Of a stretch of DNA of 64,000 bases, positions 16,558-27,337 are shown in pieces. Under the pieces are notes generated by a model. The model made no database searches. It worked only from the letters and a program-made list of their open reading frames with translations, and was not told the DNA's origin. The position numbers and the translations under genes are program-made. The stretch is from JANPIX01 sp031425195 (lineage in GTDB: Bacteria; Pseudomonadota; Alphaproteobacteria; Rhodobacterales; Rhodobacteraceae): assembly GCA_031425195.1 (NCBI GenBank), contig JANPIX010000013.1:1-64000 (forward strand). The letters run 5' to 3'. Position 1 is the first letter of the stretch, and each line of letters begins with the position of its first letter.

Positions 16558-19256
16558 GCTGCACCCTGGGCCATCGCGGCGTCGGTGGGCACGGGCATGG
16601 GTGCGCCAGACAGCAGAGGCGCTGCGGGGTGAGGTTTGAACGACTTGATCCGGTGCCAGACTGTTTCGATATCGTCCGCCAGCACGACCAGCAGATCACC
16701 CGGGCGGGCCTTGCGCAGGCCCGCATCGACAGCATCAATTTCACATGGCGCTGTCTCGATCCGGTCCGGACCGCAACCGGCGTGTTCGGCACCGTCCCGC
16801 AACATTCGCGCCACCGATCCGGGTACGCGGCCGCGCAGGTTGTCATCCTCGCGCAGGATGATGTGGTCGAACAGGGACGCGCCAAGTTCACCCATCTTCA
16901 GGATGTCGACATCCCGCCGGTCGCCAGCCACACCAAGCAGGCCGATGACCTGCCCATAGCGGGCCGCATCGCATCCAACACGGCGCCAAGCGAATTCAGC
17001 CCGTCGGGATTATGTGCGTAGTCCAGGATTGTGCGAAAGCCGTGGTCGTCAAAAATGTTCATCCGGCCCGGAAGCTGATCGAACGTGGTTTCGAAACTGC
17101 GCATCGCGGTGCGGATCGATTTGAGCGGAATGCGGTGGCAATGGGCCATGGCGATGGCCGCCTTGGCGTTGGCGACGTTGAACGCGGCGGCGCCGTCCAG
17201 AGTGGCAGGGATTTCGCGCGCCTTCATGAAATAGATCGCCTCCATATCCTCATGGATCACGATATCCCAGCCGTCGCCCATTCTTTCGCGGCTGATCGCG
17301 CGGCCGCCTTTGGCGACATGGGACTTCAGGAAGTCCGGCCAATCTTTCTCGTCCTTCAGCGTGAAATAGCAGACGCTGCCACCCGCATGGCGGGCCATTC
17401 CGGCGCTGAGGGCGTTGTCAGCGTTCAGCACGCTCCACCCGCCGCGACGGACCGATTCCACGACGACGGACTTGACGGCGGCAAGGTCTTCGATGGTGTC
17501 GATCCCGTTCAGGCCCATGCGATCCTCGGATACGTTCAATACCGCACCGACATCGCATTCGTCGAAGGCCAGACCTTCGCGCAGGATCCCACCGCGCGCG
17601 CATTCCAGCACCGTTGCCTTCGCGCTGGGCTCGCGCAGCACGACGCGCGCGCTTTTCGGACCCGAGCAGTCGCCCGTGGCGATGCGGTCCGCGTTGAGGT
17701 AGATCCCGGTGGTCGAGGTCGTGCCCACCGTCAGCCCTTCCTGCCGCGGGATATGCGAAAGCATCCGTGCGGTGGTCGTCTTGCCGTTGGTGCCGGTAAC
17801 CGCGAAGATCGGGATGCGGCCTTCCGAGCCGCCGGGGAACAGAAGTTCCAACACCGGGCGGGCGACGTTGCGCGGGCGGCCTTGGAACGGCTCCAGATGC
17901 ATCCGGAAGCCGGGGCCGGCGTTGACCTCGATGATGCCGCCGCCCGTCAGGCGCACTGGCTGGGTGATGTCAGTGCACAGAAAGTCGATCCCGGCGATAT
18001 CGAGACCGATGATCCGCGCGGCCCGGCGGGCAATCAGGGCGTTTTCGGGGTGGATCTCGTCGGTGCGGTCGATCGCCGTGCCACCGGTCGAGAGGTTCGC
18101 CGTGGGCCGCAGGATCACCGTCTGCCCCGCAGCCGGTACACTGTCGGGGGTCAGCCCTGCGGTTTCCAGAAAGCGGAGGACACAGTCGTCGATATCGATC
18201 AGGGTCAGGACCGAGGAGTGGCCCTTGCCGCGCTTGGGATCAGTGTTCACCTCGGCGACAAGGTCGGCGATGGACCGGTGCCCGTCACCCACCACATACG
18301 CCGGGACGCGTTCGGCAACGGCAACAACCTCGCCGTTGATCACCAGAATGCGGTGGTCAGACCCATTGAACTGCTGTTCTATGATGACGACACGGCCGTG
18401 TTCACGTGCCGTGCGGAACCCACTGCGAACTTCGTCAGGCGCGGATGCCGATTGTCACACCCCGGCCATGGTTGCCATCAAGCGGCTTGGTCACCACCGG
18501 AAAGCCGAGCCGTTCGGCTGCTGCCACCGCGTCGTCTTCGGACCTTACCAGTTCGCCCTGCGGCACCGGCAGGTTCGCCTGGGACAGCAGGCGTTTGGTC
18601 AGGTCCTTGTCCGATGCCACGTCCGCGCCAATTTGCGAGGTGAGGTCGGAACAGCTTGCCCGCACTCGCTTTTGGTGAATTTCCTGACCCAACATGATCA
18701 GGCTGTCATCGTCGAGCCGCTGCGCAGGGATGTTGCGCCTGTCCGCCTCGTGCAGAACCGAGGCAATCGTTGGGCCAAGTGCCCGCCGCGCCGCCAAGGC
18801 GCGAAGGTCGGCCATCGCGACGTCCAGCGCAAGGGTTTCCGAAAGCCCCTCGACCGCGCCAAACGGCGCTGGGAGAAGGCTTGCGACCAGTCGCACCGCC
18901 ACCTCGCCCGCGAGCAGCCCCACGGCTTCATCAACAAAGGAATACATCACGCTGTAGACGCCGGGCTGCCCGCGCACCCCGCGTGTCTTGCCCCGGCTGA
19001 CCGGCATGCCGACCTGGGTTTGCAGTTCCAGCGCAACATGCTCGACCACATGGCCGATCCAGGTCCCCTCGCGCATGCGTCGGACAAAGCCGCCCGGCGG
19101 GCCGTAGCTGCATCCATGATGCTCCAATCCCGGCAGCTGGCGCAGAAGCGCGTCGATGAATCCCTCCAGCTGGCTTGTCGGTGCGTCCTCAAGATCGCCA
19201 AGGTCCAGCTGAAGCCGGACCATCGGTGTCTGTGAATAAAGATGAGGCCCCCGCAA
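16554..19256 (-). pseudogene. cphA: Cyanophycin synthetase, two frameshifts
   Basis: CphA polymerises aspartate and arginine into cyanophycin using ATP. The gene lies in three frames: N-terminal ATP-grasp part 19256-18435 (REGTWIGHVVEHVALELQ; TKPLDGNHGRGVTI), middle 18437-16898 (EVRSGFRTAREHG, EQQFNGSDHRILVING, Mur-ligase P-loop AVTGTNGKTTTARML near 17795) and the C-terminus 16931-16554 (GDRRDVDILKMGELG). Joined, it is about 900 residues, the normal length. The first break, near 18425-18437, skips IRA to PDEVRSG. The second, near 16960, is restored if CCC in CGGCCCGCTATGGG were CCCC, giving RPRYGQVIG. Both are compatible with indel errors. The initiator is probably TTG 19256 (LRGPHLYSQTP), preceded by an in-frame stop. 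If real, the organism could degrade but not make cyanophycin. Confidence 0.85.
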
Positions 19257-19661
19257 GATTCAGATTGCGGAACCGGAAAGCGCGCGTCTGCCCGACGCTG
19301 GGTGGGTGAGCACCCCCAAGCGAAGGGAGTTCTTGGCAGCCATTGCTGGGTGGTTGCCAGACAACAGACGATTGCCTTTGATATTCCACGCGCATTGACC
19401 GGGACGGGCACAAATCGCGGTGCAGGGTCTTGGCCTTGCGTTCCAGCCTGTGGCGCGGGTTTGAGCGCGACGTTGCCCGCGACGGTTGTGTGTGGCCGTG
19501 CGCGGGCGACGTCGGCACAAAAGAGGCTGAAAACTGCGCAGGCCCGGCAAACCGATCCACAAGACGCAACATATTCGGGCATGGCGATGTTCGTCCGCAA
19601 CGGCCTGCCCCGTGTCGTAGCACTTAGGGGTGAGCAGTTGGCCGACCACGCAACACGCAAG
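19257..19661. other. Intergenic region upstream of cphA
   Basis: About 400 bp. Open frames exist on both strands, but none resembles a known protein. It should contain the promoter of the minus-strand cph operon; no clear consensus was found. Confidence 0.4.
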
Positions 19662-20530
19662 ATGATGGGCATGGAAGACGCGGCACAGCAGCAGCATCCG
19701 GAGGCAAGTCCGCGGATCGGTCAGATGGTCTAGGTCTGGGGTCACCGGGTCCATTATCACAAGGTTGGCTTTGGCCGGCCCGTGTTCCTTTTGCATGGCA
19801 ATGCGAGCCTGGGTGAGGAAATCCTGGGAACGTGACACCGCAGCCCGGGATTGCATGGATTGCACCAGACCGGCCCGGCTATGGCCTGAGTGAAGGGCTT
19901 CCTGTCGAGCGGTACAGCCCGGCGGTGCTGGCCGACTGGGTTGTCGCCGTCGCCAGCGCACTGGAGATTGACCGGATGGTCGTCACCGCCCATTCGCTTG
20001 CTGCCGGAACGGCGTTGTGTCTGGCTGCCCGCCATCCGGAGCGGATCGATGGGCTGGTGCTGATTTCCCCTTTCTGCCGCCCGACGCCGCATCGCTGGAT
20101 GCTTGGTCTGCGCGCCGCCGTCATGCCGGTGCTGGGACCGGTGCTTCGGCACATTATCCTGCCGCTTGCGCTGCCGGTGCTGCGCCAGCGCATTCTGCGC
20201 GCGTTGACTGCGCCGAACGACGTGCCAAGGTCGCTTGCAGACCTTCCGATATCCCATGCCGGACAGTCGGAGGCCATTCTGACCACCGCCGCCGAGCTTC
20301 GTCAGTTCAATGCTGGCATGCAGCAAACCTTTCTGGGGGTCAGGCTGTCATCGCCCGTCGTCGCGATCTTTGGCGCGGAGGACCAGACAAGCGACCCCGA
20401 CTGGCACTTGCCGTGGCTAAGGCGGCATGTCTTTGATCTTGATTATCAGGTGCTTCCCGGCATCGGACACGCTGTTCACCACGCAAAACCCGGCATCGTG
20501 GTTGACGCCGTACGCCGGATGATCACCTAG
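19662..20530 (+). pseudogene. Alpha/beta hydrolase, disrupted
   Basis: The N-terminal strand VWGHRVHYHKVGFGRPVFLL and oxyanion motif HGNAS lie in one frame (19734-19830), preceded by an in-frame TAG and ended by TGA. The rest (IAPDRPGYGLSEGLP, nucleophile elbow VVTAHSLAAG, PVVAIFGAEDQ and catalytic His in PGIGHAVHH) continues in another frame from about 19832 to 20530. HGN and DRPG are separated by about 23 residues, slightly short of usual. One shift plus the stop are needed to explain it, so either gene decay or two sequencing errors. The substrate is unknown. The true 5' end is unclear; 19662 is the first ATG of the opening frame. Confidence 0.7.
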
Positions 20531-20582
20531 CGCAGGCTTCCCGCATAGCGAATGTTCCCGGTCACTGCCGGAACCCGAGCCC

Positions 20583-23027
20583 TTGACCAAAGTTGCCGCA
20601 TGGAGTGGTGTCTTGTCACAGCAGCGTGGATCGGGAGCGGTGAAAGCAGACCCACAATCGCCGTCGGACGTGTTTGTTCCGATCTGTGCTATCGGGGCGT
20701 CGGCCGGTGGCGTCACAGCGTTGCGGACATTGTTCAGACTGTTGCCGGACGATCTTGGCGTCGGGTATGTCGTCATCCTGCATCTGTCGCCCGAGCATCC
20801 CAGCGTGCTGGCACAGATCCTTGCTTCTTGCACAAAGATGGACGTTCTGGAAGTCACGGACGCGGCAGATTTGAAGCCGAATTGCGTGTATGTGATATCG
20901 CCGGACCGTGAGCTTGTCATCGATGGTGATCAGGTCGCGGCACGGCCATTTAACGAGCCACGTGGCAAGCGGGCGCCGATCGACCGGTTCTTCCGGTCGG
21001 TGGCAGAGGCGCGCGGCGACGGCATGGCCGTTATCCTGAGCGGTTCGGGCGCGGACGGTTCCAATGGTATCCGGGCGATCCACGAAGGTGGTGGCGTGAT
21101 TTTCACGCAGGAACCCGCGGATGCAGAGTTCGGCCCGATGCCGCAAAATGCGATTGCGACCGGTCTGGTTGATTTTGTTGGGCCTTTGCCCCGGCTTGCG
21201 GAACGGATTGCCGAGGTTGCGCGCAGCAAAGAGGCGGTCCGATCCTTGGACATCGACACCGCATCGAATGACCTGCGCCGGATCGTTGCACATTTGCGCA
21301 CGCGGACGGGGCACGACTTTGCCAGTTACAAGCGGGCGACCGTGATGCGGCGCGTTCTGCGGCGGATGCAGGTCCGCCGGGTGGATAATCTGAAGGAATA
21401 TGGCGAACTTGTCCGGACGACCCCCGAAGAGGCGCAGTTGCTGTTTTCGGACCTGCTGATTTCAGTCACCCATTTTTTTCGCGATCAGAAGCGTTCGATG
21501 CACTTGCCCGGTTGGTCGTTGCGCCGCTGGTGGTATCGGCGGGTGACGAGACGATCCGGGTGTGGACGGCCGGTTGTGCGACCGGGGAAGAAGCCTATAG
21601 CGTTGCGATCCTTTTTCTTGAAGAGATCGAGCGCGCGGATAGAAAAATCAACGTGCAGATCTTCGCCAGCGATATGGATGAAGGGGCCCTGCAGACCGGG
21701 CGGGAAGGTCGATACCCCCGGTCGATCGAGGCAGACATCTCGGAAGAGCGGCTCAAGCGGTTCTTCGTCGATGAAGGTACGCATTACCGGGTGCGCCGTG
21801 AAGTGCGCGACTTGGTGCTGTTCGCTTCGCACAGCGTGCTGAAGCACCCCCCGTTCATGCGGCTGGACCTGATCACCTGTCGCAACCTGATGATCTACCT
21901 TGACCGGTCGATGCAGGAACAACTGCTGCGGATATTCCACTATGGTCTGAATGCGAATGGTCACCTGTTCCTTGGGTCGGCGGAAAATGCCGAGAGCAAG
22001 GTGAAATGTTTTGTCCCGGTTGACGCTGACGCGCGGATTTATGTCGCCACAGGCGGGCATGAGCGTCAGCCACCGGTCTTGATCGGGCAACCACCTGCGT
22101 TCACAGGCCTGCCTGACAAGGCAGTGTCGGCAAAGCGGAGCGACCCCCTGTTGCAGGTGCATGCGCGCGCACTGGAAGACAGCGCGCCCCCCAGCGTGCT
22201 GGTCGACCAGACACGCCAGATTCTGCACATGTCGGAAAGTGCGGGGCGGTTCATCCTGCATACCGAGGGAACATTTTCGGCCAAGTTGGGTGACATCGTT
22301 CGACCCGAACTGCGGCCCGATCTGAAGATCGGATTGGAACGCGCCTTGACCCAAGGCGAAGCCTTGATGAGTTATCCCGTACCCGTTGTGTTCGACCATG
22401 GCCGCCGGCGCGTCGCGCTGCACATTTCGCCCGTGCTGGCTGGCGAGAACTCTCTAAGTCAGGCTCTGGTCATGTTTCTTGACGCAGGGCCGGACGATTC
22501 AGTTCAGCCCGAACAGATCGACGTCAATGCATCAGGTGACGAAGTCCGGCGGCTGTATTCCGACCTTCGTGCCGCACAGGATGCCCTGCTTGCCAACCGA
22601 AGCGAACATGGTCTGGCGATGGAGAATTTGCGGGCCGCCAACGAGGAACTGCAGTCGATCAACGAAGAGTATCGCTCTAACTCGGAGGAACTGGAAACCT
22701 CGAAAGAAGAACTGCAATCGCTGAACGAAGAACTTCAGACGGTCAATGCCGAACTGAAGGCCAAGCTCGACAGCATCTCGACCGCGCATAGTGATCTGCA
22801 GAACCTGACTGCCGCGACCGAAATCGGCACGCTTTTCCTTGACGCAAAACTGCGGATCAGGATGTTTTCACCGCCGATGGCCGATCTTTTCAACATCACC
22901 GAGATGGATGTTGGCCGGGCCATACAGCGACAATATGGTGCCTGACCCGGCCTTTACCGGGGCGCAGCTTATCCAGAAGCCTTTTTTGGCTTCTGATTTG
23001 ATAAAGGCGATCCGGGCAATCCTGTAG
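20583..23027 (+). pseudogene. CheB-CheR-PAS hybrid kinase gene, frameshifted and internally deleted
   Basis: Order: a CheB methylesterase domain (CAIGASAGGVTAL with catalytic Ser, HLSPEHPS, LSGSGADGSNG), a CheR methyltransferase domain (FASYKRATVMRRVLRRM; VWTAGCATGEEAYS; LDLITCRNLMIYL), then a coiled coil (LRAANEELQSINEEYRS...) and the start of a PAS domain (ATEIGTLFLDAKLRIRMFSP). A frameshift near 21488 is repaired by one G (CAGAAGC to CAGGAAGC). At 22925-22945 the PAS breaks off. The following bases, in another frame, encode a receiver-domain tail (GAQLIQKPFLASDLIKAIRAIL, stop 23027). The kinase and most of the receiver are therefore deleted. Intact homologues signal through this kinase, so the product is at best a CheB-CheR protein. 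Start TTG 20583 or GTG 20640. Confidence 0.8.
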
Positions 23028-23105
23028 ACTTGAGAATACAGCGGACATTATCGCAACATTCAGGTGCCCAAGGGGTTCCAGTCCTTTACCGGACAGGAGC
23101 GACCG

Positions 23106-23357
23106 ATGAATGAAATGTCAGACTTGACGGATGAGATCCGCGACCGCGCACATGAGATATGGATCGAGCGTGGGCGTCCGCACGGCGGCGAGGATGAGTA
23201 TTGGTTGGAAGCGCAAGCGGAAGTGCTCGCCGCGCGGGCGGCGGCCGTAAGGAACGCCGGGCCTGACGAGATGCGCGACCCGCCGCGCCAATGGGATCTG
23301 GTCGACGAACAGTCGGACGCATCTTTTCCGGCGAGTGATCCGCCGGGTAATTATTAA
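23106..23357 (+). CDS. DUF2934 domain protein
   Basis: An 83-residue protein with the DUF2934 pattern IRDRAHEIWIERGRPHGGEDEYWLEAQAEV in the N-terminal half and an acidic, Ser/Pro-rich tail ending SFPASDPPGNY. AGGAG lies 6 nt before ATG 23106, deciding the start over 23064. Function unknown; such small proteins are common in alphaproteobacteria and often lie near stress genes. Converges with kdpE. Confidence 0.75.
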   Translation: MNEMSDLTDEIRDRAHEIWIERGRPHGGEDEYWLEAQAEVLAARAAAVRNAGPDEMRDPPRQWDLVDEQSDASFPASDPPGNY

Positions 23358-23375
23358 GGCCGGATCCCGCGCCCT

Positions 23376-24059
23376 TCACCCCAGAAAGCGGTAGCCAATC
23401 CCGGGTTCGGTCATGATGTAACGGGGATTGGCCGCGTCGTCGCCCAGTTTTTGGCGCAGCTGTCGCACATAGACACGCAGATACTGGCTGTCTTCGGCAT
23501 GCGCCGGACCCCAGAGCGATTTCAGGATCATCCCTTGGGTGACCAATCTTCCCGCATGGCTGGCGAGCAGCCAGAGCAGGTCAAATTCCTTTCGCGTCAG
23601 GTGGAGGGGTATGTCGGCCTGTGTCACGGTGTGGTTGGCGGAATCGATCCGCAGATCGACAGCCTCGATCACCGCAGGAGTGGATGAACCCGCCCGGTCG
23701 CGCAGGAGGCTGCGAATGCGGGCGAGGAGTTCGTTCACGCCAAAGGGCTTTACGACATAATCCTGCGCGCCGGCATCCAGTGCGGCGACCTTTCCAGCCT
23801 CATCCGCGCGGACGGACAGGACAAGGACGGGAACCATGCTCCACCCCCGGATTTCACGCAGGACTGTGAGACCGTCGGCGTCGGGCAGACCAAGATCAAG
23901 GATCACCAAGCCGGGTGTTTCCCGCGCCACAGCGAGGATGCCGTCTTTCGCGGTTCCTGCCTCGATGACGCTATGGCCTTCTGCCTCCAACGGAATGCGC
24001 AGGAACCGACGTATCGGGGCTTCGTCGTCGATCACCAGTATGCGTGTTGCGGGGGTCAT
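23376..24059 (-). CDS. kdpE: Kdp operon response regulator
   Basis: A 227-residue OmpR/PhoB-type regulator. Receiver domain with phospho-acceptor D55 in LVILDLGLPDADG, acidic pair VIDDEAP, and lysine in YVVKPFG. The winged-helix DNA-binding domain contains LTRKEFDLLWLLASHAGRL and YLRVYVRQLRQKLGDD. It activates kdpFABC under potassium limitation or osmotic upshift after phosphorylation by KdpD. Overlaps the kdpD end by 4 bp; last gene of the operon. Confidence 0.95.
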   Translation of the reverse strand: MTPATRILVIDDEAPIRRFLRIPLEAEGHSVIEAGTAKDGILAVARETPGLVILDLGLPDADGLTVLREIRGWSMVPVLVLSVRADEAGKVAALDAGAQDYVVKPFGVNELLARIRSLLRDRAGSSTPAVIEAVDLRIDSANHTVTQADIPLHLTRKEFDLLWLLASHAGRLVTQGMILKSLWGPAHAEDSQYLRVYVRQLRQKLGDDAANPRYIMTEPGIGYRFLG

Positions 24060-26737
24060 GTGGATGTCTCGGGGTTGAAAAGCGGTAGCGACAGGACAAT
24101 CCGTGTGCCTGTGCCGTCAGGCAATGCTGTCTCGGCCCTGATGGTGCCGCCCATCGCCTCGGTCAAGCCCTTGCAGATCGCAAGGCCAAGTCCGGTTCCG
24201 GCGCGCTGACGGTCGCCTTCGGTGACGCGGTAGAACATGTCGAACACCCGTGCCTGATCGGCAGCCGGGATTCCGGGGCCGCTGTCGGTGATGGAAAGCT
24301 CCAGCCGCGCCCCGTCTGAGCGCGCCGCGACAGCGATGGTTGATCCGGCTTCAGCGTATTTCGCGGCATTGTCCAGGATGTTGACCATCACCTGTTCCAG
24401 CAGAACTTCGTCCGTCAGCACCAGCGGCAGACTGTCCGGCAGGTGGGCCAAAACCTGATGGGCCCGAAGAGGCGCGCGCAGGCGGTGGCGCGCCGCACCA
24501 AGGAGTTCGCCCACGTCCACGGGTGCAAGGCGTGGTTTCAGCGCGCCATGGCCGATTTTTGTCATGTCGAGAAGGTTCTGCACATAACGGTCCAGCCGTT
24601 CGCCTTCTTCGCGGATGTTCTCTGCCAGATCTCTGCGGGCTGCTGCGGCAAGGTCGGGCGTATCGGCAAGGCTGCCTGCCGCGCCGATGATCGTCACCAG
24701 CGGTGTTCGCAGGTCATGGCTGACGGATGACAGCAGGGCCGTGCGCAGGCGATCAGTTTCGGACGCGAGGCGCGATTCCGCAAGCTCTTCGGTCAGGCGC
24801 AGGCGTTCAAGGGCAAGGGCGATCTGATCCACCAGCGCATCCAGAAGCCGCCGGTCAGTGCGCGCGAAAAGCCGGTCATCGGTATAGGCGATGCCAAGAA
24901 CGCCAAGTTTTCTTTCGCCCGCCACGAGCGGCAGAAAGAACCACCGCGCAGTTGGCAAGGTGTCGGACCCCATACCGGCAGGTTCGCCCTTGTCCCAGGT
25001 GAACTGTGCGGCAGACTGGTCGCGAATGTCCAAACGATCTTCGGGTGGAAATCCGCCCACAACGTGCAGATCGCCCGCAGGCGAAGGGCGCAGCAGCACG
25101 ACTTCACATCGCAGCGTGCTGGCAACATGGCTGACCGACGCCCAGATGACGTCGTCCGCCGTTGCGGCCGCAGCGACCCGGCGGCTGAAGTCGTAAAGTT
25201 TGTTGGTCCGGTCGGCGATGGCGGACTGCGCATCGATCCGCGCGCGAAGACGGGCAGCCAGATTTCCGGTGATCAGCGAAGCGACGAGGAACAGCCCGAG
25301 TGTCAGAAATTCGCCCTGCCGCGAGATCTGAAAGCTGTAACGCGGTTCCGTGAACAGAAAGTTGTATGCCAGAAATCCAAGCAACGAGGTGGCAAGTGCC
25401 GGGCCAAGGCCGCGGCGACTGGCCACGACCACCACCGCTGTCATGTAGATCACGGAAAGGCTTGCCACGGGAAACAACCGTTCGGCGGCGTAGGAACACA
25501 GTGATGCGATGGCAACGGCCACAAGTGCTTCGGCCCAGGCGCGCGGTTCGCCGGACAATCGGGGCAGGTTGAAGCCGGGCTTCCGCTTGCGGTCTTCGGC
25601 TTCGGCGGCAAGGGTAATTTCGAACTTGCCGGACTGACGCAGAAGAATGCTGGCCACATCCTCGCTGGTCAGCCGTGCCCAGACCGGCCGACGGCGCGGT
25701 CGGCCAATGATGATCCGTTTGACGTTGCGGTCGGTGGCATAGGTCAGGATCGCCTGCGCCACGTCATGTTCAGAATCGAGCGTCGCCAATTCTCCGCCCA
25801 GCCGTTCGGCCAGCCGAAGCGTGCCCGCCAGACGGTCCTTGTCGGCATCGGACAGGGATTCGGAACGCGCCTGAGTGACGTTCAGCGCAATCCATTCGGC
25901 GCGGGCGCGGTCGGCAGACCGTTTGGCCACACGGATCGCCTCACGCGAGGCGGGGCTTTCGTTGACGCAAACAAGGATGCGTTCCTGTGTCGGCCATGGC
26001 CCGGTTATCGCATTGGCGGCCATGTGTTCGCGCAATTGTGCATCGACCCGGTCGGCGGCGGCCCGCAATGCCAGTTCACGCAGCGCGGTCAGATTTCCCT
26101 TTGCAAAGAACGAGGTGAGCGCGCGGGCCGCCTGATCCTGCGGATAGACCTTGCCCTGCTTCAAACGTTGCAGAAGTTCGTCCGGCGGAATGTCGATCAG
26201 TTCGATCTCGTCTGCCATTTCCAGCACGCGGTCGGGCACGGTTTCCCGCACCCTGACCCCGGTGATGCGCGCGACCGTTTCGTTCAGCGTCTCGATATGC
26301 TGGATGTTCAGGGTCGTGAACACGTCGATGCCGGCGGCCAGCACCTCTTCGACATCCTGCCAGCGTTTTTCGTGGCGGCCGCCCTCTGCGTTGGTGTGGG
26401 CCAACTCGTCGATCAGGGCGAGCGTGGGGCGGCGGGCCAGCAGACCGTCAAGATCCATCTCGGTCAGGGCGCGGCCTTTGTAGATGACGGGTTTGCGGGC
26501 CAGCGTTGGGAGGCCCGAAAGCTTTGCCTGAGTCTCGGCCCGGCCGTGGGTTTCGATCAGGGCTGCCAGGACATCCACGCCTTCGGCATACCTGCGATGC
26601 GCGTCGTCGAGCATGGCCCAGGTCTTGCCCACGCCCGGTGCTGCGCCGATGAATATCTTCAACCGCCCACGCCCTTCCCTCGCGGCCTGCATCAGCAGGG
26701 CGTCGGGCGATGGGCGGATCGCGGTGTCAGATGTCAT
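24056..26737 (-). CDS. kdpD: Kdp operon sensor histidine kinase
   Basis: An 893-residue membrane kinase. Domain order: N-terminal KdpD domain with Walker A GAAPGVGKTWAML (about 31-43) and LIDELAHTN; a UspA-like domain (GPWPTQERILVCVNESPAS); the DUF4118 four-helix membrane part (about 400-490); a GAF-like region; a HisKA domain with SVSHDLRTPLVT (His about 672); and an ATPase with NILDNAAKYA and TDSGPGIP. Family knowledge: it senses K+ and turgor and phosphorylates KdpE. Overlaps kdpC by 4 bp. Confidence 0.95.
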   Translation of the reverse strand: MTSDTAIRPSPDALLMQAAREGRGRLKIFIGAAPGVGKTWAMLDDAHRRYAEGVDVLAALIETHGRAETQAKLSGLPTLARKPVIYKGRALTEMDLDGLLARRPTLALIDELAHTNAEGGRHEKRWQDVEEVLAAGIDVFTTLNIQHIETLNETVARITGVRVRETVPDRVLEMADEIELIDIPPDELLQRLKQGKVYPQDQAARALTSFFAKGNLTALRELALRAAADRVDAQLREHMAANAITGPWPTQERILVCVNESPASREAIRVAKRSADRARAEWIALNVTQARSESLSDADKDRLAGTLRLAERLGGELATLDSEHDVAQAILTYATDRNVKRIIIGRPRRRPVWARLTSEDVASILLRQSGKFEITLAAEAEDRKRKPGFNLPRLSGEPRAWAEALVAVAIASLCSYAAERLFPVASLSVIYMTAVVVVASRRGLGPALATSLLGFLAYNFLFTEPRYSFQISRQGEFLTLGLFLVASLITGNLAARLRARIDAQSAIADRTNKLYDFSRRVAAAATADDVIWASVSHVASTLRCEVVLLRPSPAGDLHVVGGFPPEDRLDIRDQSAAQFTWDKGEPAGMGSDTLPTARWFFLPLVAGERKLGVLGIAYTDDRLFARTDRRLLDALVDQIALALERLRLTEELAESRLASETDRLRTALLSSVSHDLRTPLVTIIGAAGSLADTPDLAAAARRDLAENIREEGERLDRYVQNLLDMTKIGHGALKPRLAPVDVGELLGAARHRLRAPLRAHQVLAHLPDSLPLVLTDEVLLEQVMVNILDNAAKYAEAGSTIAVAARSDGARLELSITDSGPGIPAADQARVFDMFYRVTEGDRQRAGTGLGLAICKGLTEAMGGTIRAETALPDGTGTRIVLSLPLFNPETST

Positions 26738-27330
26738 TCCGAGGGCGTTCCAAGCCCTGCCGCAGCGGGCGGCGGAAAGGCTGCGTCAAGGGCAAGGTTT
26801 GTTTCCAGAACATTCACGCGCGGCTCGCCATAAAGCTGGAATGTTCGGCCCAGCACTGCACTTTCAAGCACCGCGCGGATTGCAGCGGTATCCGCCCCGC
26901 GCGCGGTGGCGATCCGGCTTGCCTGAGCCAGGGCATTTTCGGGGCTGATGTCCGGATCAAGCCCGGACCCGGATGCGGTGACAGCATCGATCGGGGCCGG
27001 TTGACTGTTCTGTGCCTCCCATACCCTTCTGCGTTCTGCGACCGCAGCAATCAGGCTGGCTGAGGTAGGGCCAAGGTTCGATGCACCCGTCCCGGCGGCA
27101 TTCCAATCGCTCGCAGAAGGGCGGGGATGCAGATAGCCAGGGCCTTCAAACGGCTGCGCGATGAGGGAGGAGCCGATCACCTGTTCGCCTTGCAGGATCA
27201 GACTGCCGTTTGCGGCAGCGGGAAAAAGACCCTGCGCGAGGCCGGTCATGGCAAGGGGATAGGCAAGTCCGGTTAGCAGGGTAAACCAGACTGTGAGGGA
27301 AATCGCGGGGCGCAAATGGGTGAGCATCAT
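26734..27330 (-). CDS. kdpC: Potassium-transporting ATPase subunit C
   Basis: A 198-residue KdpC with one N-terminal membrane helix (ISLTVWFTLLTGLAYPLAMTG) and a soluble periplasmic domain (GSSLIAQPFEGPGYLHPRPSA; SGSGLDPDISPENALAQ). It stabilises the KdpFABC complex and helps KdpB bind ATP. Lies 7 bp after kdpB. Length and motifs are normal. Confidence 0.95.
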   Translation of the reverse strand: MMLTHLRPAISLTVWFTLLTGLAYPLAMTGLAQGLFPAAANGSLILQGEQVIGSSLIAQPFEGPGYLHPRPSASDWNAAGTGASNLGPTSASLIAAVAERRRVWEAQNSQPAPIDAVTASGSGLDPDISPENALAQASRIATARGADTAAIRAVLESAVLGRTFQLYGEPRVNVLETNLALDAAFPPPAAAGLGTPSE

Positions 27331-27337
27331 TTTCTCC

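Noticed and set aside
17012..18643. 543-codon plus-strand frame over cphA
   Set aside because: Composition of a shadow frame; cphA motifs lie on the minus strand.
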